9,515 nucleotides of DNA, taken from NCBI GenBank assembly GCA_947169455.1, contig CAMVPV010000025.1, forward strand, positions 1-9,515, in the 5' to 3' direction. This stretch comes from an uncultured Clostridia bacterium. GTDB lineage: Bacteria > Bacillota_A > Clostridia > Oscillospirales > Ruminococcaceae. A program made the translations under genes and the position numbers. The number at the start of each line of letters is the position of its first letter. The first letter of the stretch is position 1. Positions 5,296 through 9,515 of this stretch are shown here, piece by piece. The notes under the pieces were generated by a model. It saw only the letters and a program-made list of their open reading frames with translations, did no database searches and was not told where the DNA came from.

Positions 5296-7917
5296 ATGAA
5301 GATAGACCCTAACAAATTGTCCCCGATGATGAGACAGTATTTTGACAACAAGAACAAGTACCCCGGTCATATACTGTTTTTCCGTCTCGGTGATTTCTAT
5401 GAAATGTTCTACGATGACGCCGTTACCGTATCACGCGAACTCGGACTGACCCTCACGGGCAAGGACTGCGGTCAGGAGGAACGCGCACCGATGTGCGGCG
5501 TTCCTTTTCACGCTGCGGATGCACATATCAAAAAGCTGCTCGACCGCGGCTACCGCGTAGCGGTATGCGAACAGACCGAGGATCCGAAAAACGCCAAGGG
5601 GCTCGTTGAACGCGATATAGTAAAGGTCGTCACCCCCGGAACAGTCACCGACAGCAGTATGCTGAAGGAGGATTCCAACAACTATATCTGCGCGGTGTAT
5701 GCTGCGGAAAAGGAATGCTCCGTCTGCTTCTCGGATATCTCAACGGGCGAGGTGTATCTGTTCACATACGATATGAAGGAAGCCGAGGACAGGCTCATCA
5801 ATCACCTTTCGGCATATCAGCCCGCAGAGATCATTTTCAACGACGTTTTCCTCGATATGAAGAACGCCGCAGCTTTCATGCGTCAGCGGACGACCGCCGC
5901 ACCTCAGCTCCTCGATGAGACTGACTTCGACCCGGAAACGAAGCTCACGGAGCTTCTCCGTCAGTTTTCAGCAGATGATATCACCGACCTCGGCACGAGC
6001 ATGGAGGATGTCACCGAGGTGCGCTGTCTGTGCGGACTTTTCGGCTACATCGCCGATACGCAGAAAGCGGTCGTCGGAAGATTTACCGATATAATCCGCC
6101 GCAGCGACGCGAAATATATGGAACTCGACCTCACCGCGCGGAACAATCTCGAACTGCTGAAAACCATCCGCACAGGCGAAAAGCGCGGCAGTCTGCTGTG
6201 GGTGCTCGACCGCACCCGCACCTCAATGGGCAAGCGTATGCTGAAAAACTGCATCGAGCATCCGCTCATCGACCCCACTATGATAATAGCGCGGCTCACG
6301 GCGGTGGAACAGCTCTGCGATGACCCCGTCCGCCGCTCGGAGCTCTCCGAGGCGCTTTCGGGGATATACGACATCGAACGCCTCATGACGCGGGTAATGT
6401 ACCGCACTGCGTCCCCGCGCGACCTCAAAGCGCTCGAACTGACCGCAAAAAGGCTGCCTGAGATAAAGGAGCTGCTTGAAGCTCTCCGTTCTCCGCTGCT
6501 GAAAAATATCAATGAACGCATCGACACGCTCGACGATATTTCAAGTCTCATAGGCAATTCGATAAACGACGAACCGCCCGTTTCACTGAAGGACGGCGGT
6601 GTCATAAAGGACGGCTTCAATGAGGAGCTCGACCGCCTGCGCGGCATAGTCGGCGGCGGGAAGAGCATCATCGAGGATATCGAAAAGCGCGAGCGCGAAC
6701 GCACAGGGATAAAGAACCTTAAGATCAGCTACAACCGTGTTTTCGGATACTATATCGAGGTCACGAAAGCAAACTATTCGCTCGTCCCGGAGGATTATAT
6801 ACGCAAGCAGACCCTTGTGAACTGCGAACGATTCATCACCGACGAGCTGAAAAAAGCCGAGTATGAGATAGCGGGAGCTAACGAAAAGATACTCGTCATA
6901 GAGGGGGATATATTCGCGGAGGTGCGTGATTTTGCCGCATCCCAGCTTACAAGGGTGCAGACCGCCGCGTCCGCGCTTGCGGAGCTTGATGTGCTGTGCA
7001 GCTTCGCGGACGTATCGCAGAAGAACAATTACGTGCGCCCCGATATCGCCGCCGACGGTGTTATCAACATCATCGAGGGCAGGCACCCCGTAGTTGAGCA
7101 GGTGCTCGCCGATGAGCCATACGTTCCGAACGACACCTATCTCAATTCCACCACCGACCGTATGTCGGTCATCACGGGACCGAATATGTCGGGTAAATCC
7201 ACATATATGCGCCAGACTGCGCTCATCGTGCTCATGGCGCAGACAGGCTGCTTCGTGCCCGCAAAAAGTGCGAAGATATCCGTCGTCGATAAGATATTCA
7301 CAAGGATAGGCGCGTCTGACGACCTCACGGGCGGACAGTCAACATTCATGGTGGAGATGAGCGAGGTCGCATACATACTGAAAAACGCCACGAAGAACAG
7401 CCTTGTCATACTTGATGAAGTCGGACGCGGCACTTCCACATTCGACGGCATAAGCATAGCATCGGCGGTGGCGGAATATATCTCGGGGAACAAGCGCCTC
7501 GGGTGCAAGACGATGTTTGCCACGCATTACCATGAGCTTACCGCGCTCGAAGGCAGGCTGGACGGCGTGAAGAACCTCAGCATAGCAGTTTGCAGGCGCG
7601 GGGATGATATAAAATTCCTGCGCAAGATAGTCGAGGGCGGCGCCGATGACAGCTACGGCATCGAGGTCGCGAAGCTGGCGGGACTTCCGCCGAAGGTGCT
7701 GAAACGCGCAAAGGAACTTCTCACCGAAATGGAAGCGGAAAAGAAGAACAGCGGAAATATTCCCGTCAATGCTGATGAGGATGAACAGTTCAGCTTCGGC
7801 AGCATGAAGAACGATGAGGTCATAAGCCGCCTGAAAAAAACGAACCCCGATGAGCTTTCCCCCGGGGACGCCAAGGATTTTCTGAAAGAAATATGCAGTC
7901 TTATAAATAATATATAA
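5296..7917 (+). CDS. mutS: DNA mismatch repair protein MutS
   Basis: The 873-residue product has the usual MutS1 length. MutS dimers bind mispairs and small loops, and ATP turns them into sliding clamps that recruit MutL. The mismatch-reading motif is F34-Y35-E36 within GDFYEMF. Connector and lever domains follow, with the DNA-clamp region around 430-540. The ATPase domain carries Walker A GPNMSGKST (628-636), Walker B LDEVGRGTSTFDG starting at 706 with D707-E708, and ATHYHEL (742-748). The C-terminal region contains Q831-FSF, similar to the beta-clamp-binding QLSFF of Bacillus MutS but degenerate, and a final helical segment for oligomerisation. All key ATPase residues are present and the frame is intact. 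ATG 5296 follows the ylbF stop by two bases, with GGAGG (5279-5283) inside the ylbF tail as ribosome-binding site, implying translational coupling. Confidence 0.97.
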   Translation: MKIDPNKLSPMMRQYFDNKNKYPGHILFFRLGDFYEMFYDDAVTVSRELGLTLTGKDCGQEERAPMCGVPFHAADAHIKKLLDRGYRVAVCEQTEDPKNAKGLVERDIVKVVTPGTVTDSSMLKEDSNNYICAVYAAEKECSVCFSDISTGEVYLFTYDMKEAEDRLINHLSAYQPAEIIFNDVFLDMKNAAAFMRQRTTAAPQLLDETDFDPETKLTELLRQFSADDITDLGTSMEDVTEVRCLCGLFGYIADTQKAVVGRFTDIIRRSDAKYMELDLTARNNLELLKTIRTGEKRGSLLWVLDRTRTSMGKRMLKNCIEHPLIDPTMIIARLTAVEQLCDDPVRRSELSEALSGIYDIERLMTRVMYRTASPRDLKALELTAKRLPEIKELLEALRSPLLKNINERIDTLDDISSLIGNSINDEPPVSLKDGGVIKDGFNEELDRLRGIVGGGKSIIEDIEKRERERTGIKNLKISYNRVFGYYIEVTKANYSLVPEDYIRKQTLVNCERFITDELKKAEYEIAGANEKILVIEGDIFAEVRDFAASQLTRVQTAASALAELDVLCSFADVSQKNNYVRPDIAADGVINIIEGRHPVVEQVLADEPYVPNDTYLNSTTDRMSVITGPNMSGKSTYMRQTALIVLMAQTGCFVPAKSAKISVVDKIFTRIGASDDLTGGQSTFMVEMSEVAYILKNATKNSLVILDEVGRGTSTFDGISIASAVAEYISGNKRLGCKTMFATHYHELTALEGRLDGVKNLSIAVCRRGDDIKFLRKIVEGGADDSYGIEVAKLAGLPPKVLKRAKELLTEMEAEKKNSGNIPVNADEDEQFSFGSMKNDEVISRLKKTNPDELSPGDAKDFLKEICSLINNI

Positions 7918-7931
7918 AAGGAAAATATACC

Positions 7932-8381
7932 ATGCCCGCAATAATCGCCCCCGATCATATCAAGGAACTATGTATGCCGCTTACTCCCGTTACAATGAGA
8001 TTCAGACAGCTTCACCCCGAATGGGGCGGCAAATACTGCCGGATTTATCAGCCTGTGTGTATATGCGGCTGCGGATATTTCGACCTGTATATCAATGACT
8101 GCTCCAATGCAATCGGCATCTGCCGTAACTGTCTGCATACGGCTGTATTCTATGATCTGTCTCAGTACCCGCCCGCAGTAACGGCACACGGCGATATTTC
8201 CGAAAGAGAACTGCGCAGGGTGGATACCGGCGAAGATAACGGTATTATCCTTGTGTATGAATATTCCGATGACATGGATACGTCCGATGAAGATTTCGAC
8301 TGCAATGTAATTACCGGCTTTACCCTGCTGGCTGAAAATAAAAACGGCTTTGAGATCATTATCGACGATGAGACCGCCTGA
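7932..8381 (+). CDS. Unrecognised Cys-containing protein between mutS and mutL
   Basis: I do not recognise this 149-residue protein. It has a cluster CICGC (Cys43, 45, 47), then Cys57 and CRNC (Cys64, 67), a spacing compatible with a zinc ribbon or similar metal-binding fold over about 40-70. The second half is acidic, with DDMDTSDEDFD at 113-123, and ends in beta-strand-like segments (ITGFTLLAEN, GFEIIIDD). No membrane segment or signal peptide is seen. AAAAGGAAA just after the mutS stop serves ATG 7932; the gaps to mutS (14 bases) and mutL (12 bases) are short, so it belongs to the same unit. Its alanine codons are GCA, GCC and GCT with no GCG, whereas mutS and mutL use GCG often; this hints at a different history. 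The gene is probably real because both flanking ribosome sites fit it, but the function is unknown. Confidence 0.75.
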   Translation: MPAIIAPDHIKELCMPLTPVTMRFRQLHPEWGGKYCRIYQPVCICGCGYFDLYINDCSNAIGICRNCLHTAVFYDLSQYPPAVTAHGDISERELRRVDTGEDNGIILVYEYSDDMDTSDEDFDCNVITGFTLLAENKNGFEIIIDDETA

Positions 8382-8393
8382 AAGGAAAATGAT

Positions 8394-9515
8394 TTGGCAA
8401 AAGTAAAAAAACTCGATAAGAAAATTTATGAGCTCATCGCGGCGGGCGAGGTCATAGAACGCCCCGGCTCGATAATAAAGGAGCTCGCGGAAAATTCGAT
8501 AGACAGCGGTGCTTCGGCGATAACCGCCGAGATAAAGCGCGGCGGGATAAGCTATATGCGCATCACCGACAACGGCTGCGGCATTGAAAGTGAAGATGTC
8601 GCTACCGCTTTCCTGCGCCATGCCACCAGCAAGATATCCACCGCCGACGACCTCAACGCGATACATACGCTCGGTTTCCGCGGCGAGGCGCTCGCATCGG
8701 TCGCGGCTGTGTCGAAGGTCGAGGTGCTCACAAAAACGCCCGGCAGTGAGCACGGCACACACTACGTCATAGAGGGCACCCGACGGCACGACCGTCATCG
8801 TGAGGGATATCTTCTACAATGTCCCCGCGCGGCTGAAATTCCTGAAAAAGGACGTCGCCGAGGGCAACGAGATAGCGCGTATCATCGAAAAACTCGCGCT
8901 CTCGCACCCCGAAATATCCTTCAAGCTGATACGCGACAACAAACCGGTGCTCTTCACCCCCGGAGACAGCCGTCTGTACTCGGCGGTGTATTCGGTATTC
9001 GGAAAGCAGTTCGCGTCCTCGCTGATACCCGTCGATCACTCAATGAACGGGATCAGGATAACCGGCTTCACCGTAAAGCCGCTGTTCGGCATGAAGAACC
9101 GCCGTATGCAGAATTTTTTCGTGAACGGACGCTATGTGCAGTCGCTGACCTGTATGCTCGCGCTTGAAGAAGCGTACAAGAACTCCATAATGGAGGGAAA
9201 ATTCCCCGCCTGCGTGATAATGATGGAGATATCTCCGAACGTGCTCGATGTGAACGTGCATCCGCAGAAAACGGAGGTGCGCTTCACCGCAGAACGCGCC
9301 GTGTATGAAGCAGTGTATTTCGCGGTGAAGAACGCCATCCTCAGCGATTCCGCACCGAGCGATATCGTGATACCGCCGCACAAGGAGACCTACCGTGAGC
9401 CATTCGCAGGGGAACGCATCACCGGTGAGCAGATACCTATGGCACCGGTACCGCCTGCGCCCGTTCGCGCCCCCGCACCGGTAAATACACCTCCGCAGAA
9501 CAGCGGTCACGGTAA
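8394..9515 (+). pseudogene. mutL: mutL, broken by a deletion/frameshift after codon 128; runs off the right edge
   Basis: MutL is the GHKL ATPase that links MutS to strand incision or removal. Translation starts at TTG 8394 with AAAGGA (8381-8386) 7 bases upstream; the nearby ATG at 8389 is out of frame. The first frame gives a normal N-terminus: Glu30 and Asn34 in KELAENSIDSGA, D59NGCGI64, RHATSK (75-80), GFRGEAL (94-100) and GTHYVIEG (121-128). It then turns into nonsense and stops at 9167. From 8776 the neighbouring frame resumes MutL as APDGTTVIVRDIFYN, then PARLKFLKKD, HPEISFKL, FFVNGRYV and NVHPQKTEVRF, and stays open to 9515 in a Pro-rich interdomain linker. Roughly 11-13 residues usual between VIEGG and the GTT strand are missing, so this is a deletion with frame change, not a single-base slip. 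The C-terminal domain is outside the window. Confidence 0.85.

Noticed and set aside
8776..8796. Programmed ribosomal frameshift in mutL
   Set aside because: No slippery heptamer or downstream pseudoknot is evident, and conserved residues are missing at the junction, which a simple shift would not explain.
8778..9167. C-terminal part of the 257-residue frame starting at 8394, read as a genuine novel tail
   Set aside because: The overlapping frame from 8776 encodes the conserved continuation of MutL, so this Arg-rich tail is an out-of-frame artefact of the break.

Overview
The window looks like a chromosomal segment of an anaerobic Firmicute of the Ruminococcus/Oscillospiraceae type. That placement is inferred from gene content: an archaeal/eukaryotic-type prolyl-tRNA synthetase, a YlbF-family gene directly before mutS, a mutS-mutL cluster, purine-rich ribosome-binding sites and consensus TTGACA/TATAAT promoters. 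No rRNA, tRNA, CRISPR array, insertion sequence or prophage gene was seen.

Layout. (1) Positions 1-141, minus strand: the first 47 codons of a gene leaving the window on the left, probably a protein with a LacI/periplasmic-binding-like sensor domain. It has its own promoter, and a perfect dyad overlaps the -35 box. (2) 423-1911, plus strand: a small low-molecular-weight tyrosine-phosphatase-like gene whose C-terminus is lost to a frameshift, then an intact alpha/beta hydrolase of the PAF-acetylhydrolase type. (3) 2023-4727: a transcription unit bounded by a perfect consensus promoter and a strong intrinsic terminator. It holds an acidic internally repeated protein of unknown function, an 86-residue single-pass membrane protein that overlaps it by 4 bases, and proS. 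(4) 4798 to the right edge: a second unit with ylbF (Cys-rich tail), mutS, an unrecognised 149-residue Cys-containing protein, and mutL. mutL is broken after codon 128 by an apparent deletion and frameshift, and runs off the window.

How the genes work together. MutS and MutL are partners in mismatch repair: MutS binds the mispair and MutL couples recognition to strand removal. As written in this sequence MutL would be truncated inside its ATPase domain, so the cell would be repair-deficient unless the break is an assembly error. YlbF (RicF) homologues take part in RNA processing and regulation; a place before mutS is common in clostridia, but a functional link is unproven. The repeat protein and the small membrane protein are translationally coupled and may form a membrane-associated pair. 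Their co-transcription with proS may only be housekeeping linkage.

The most interesting items are the two deletion-type gene breaks, the duplicated repeat architecture of the 264-residue protein with its membrane partner, and the Cys-rich gene between mutS and mutL. I did not find a convincing complete new defence or mobile system.
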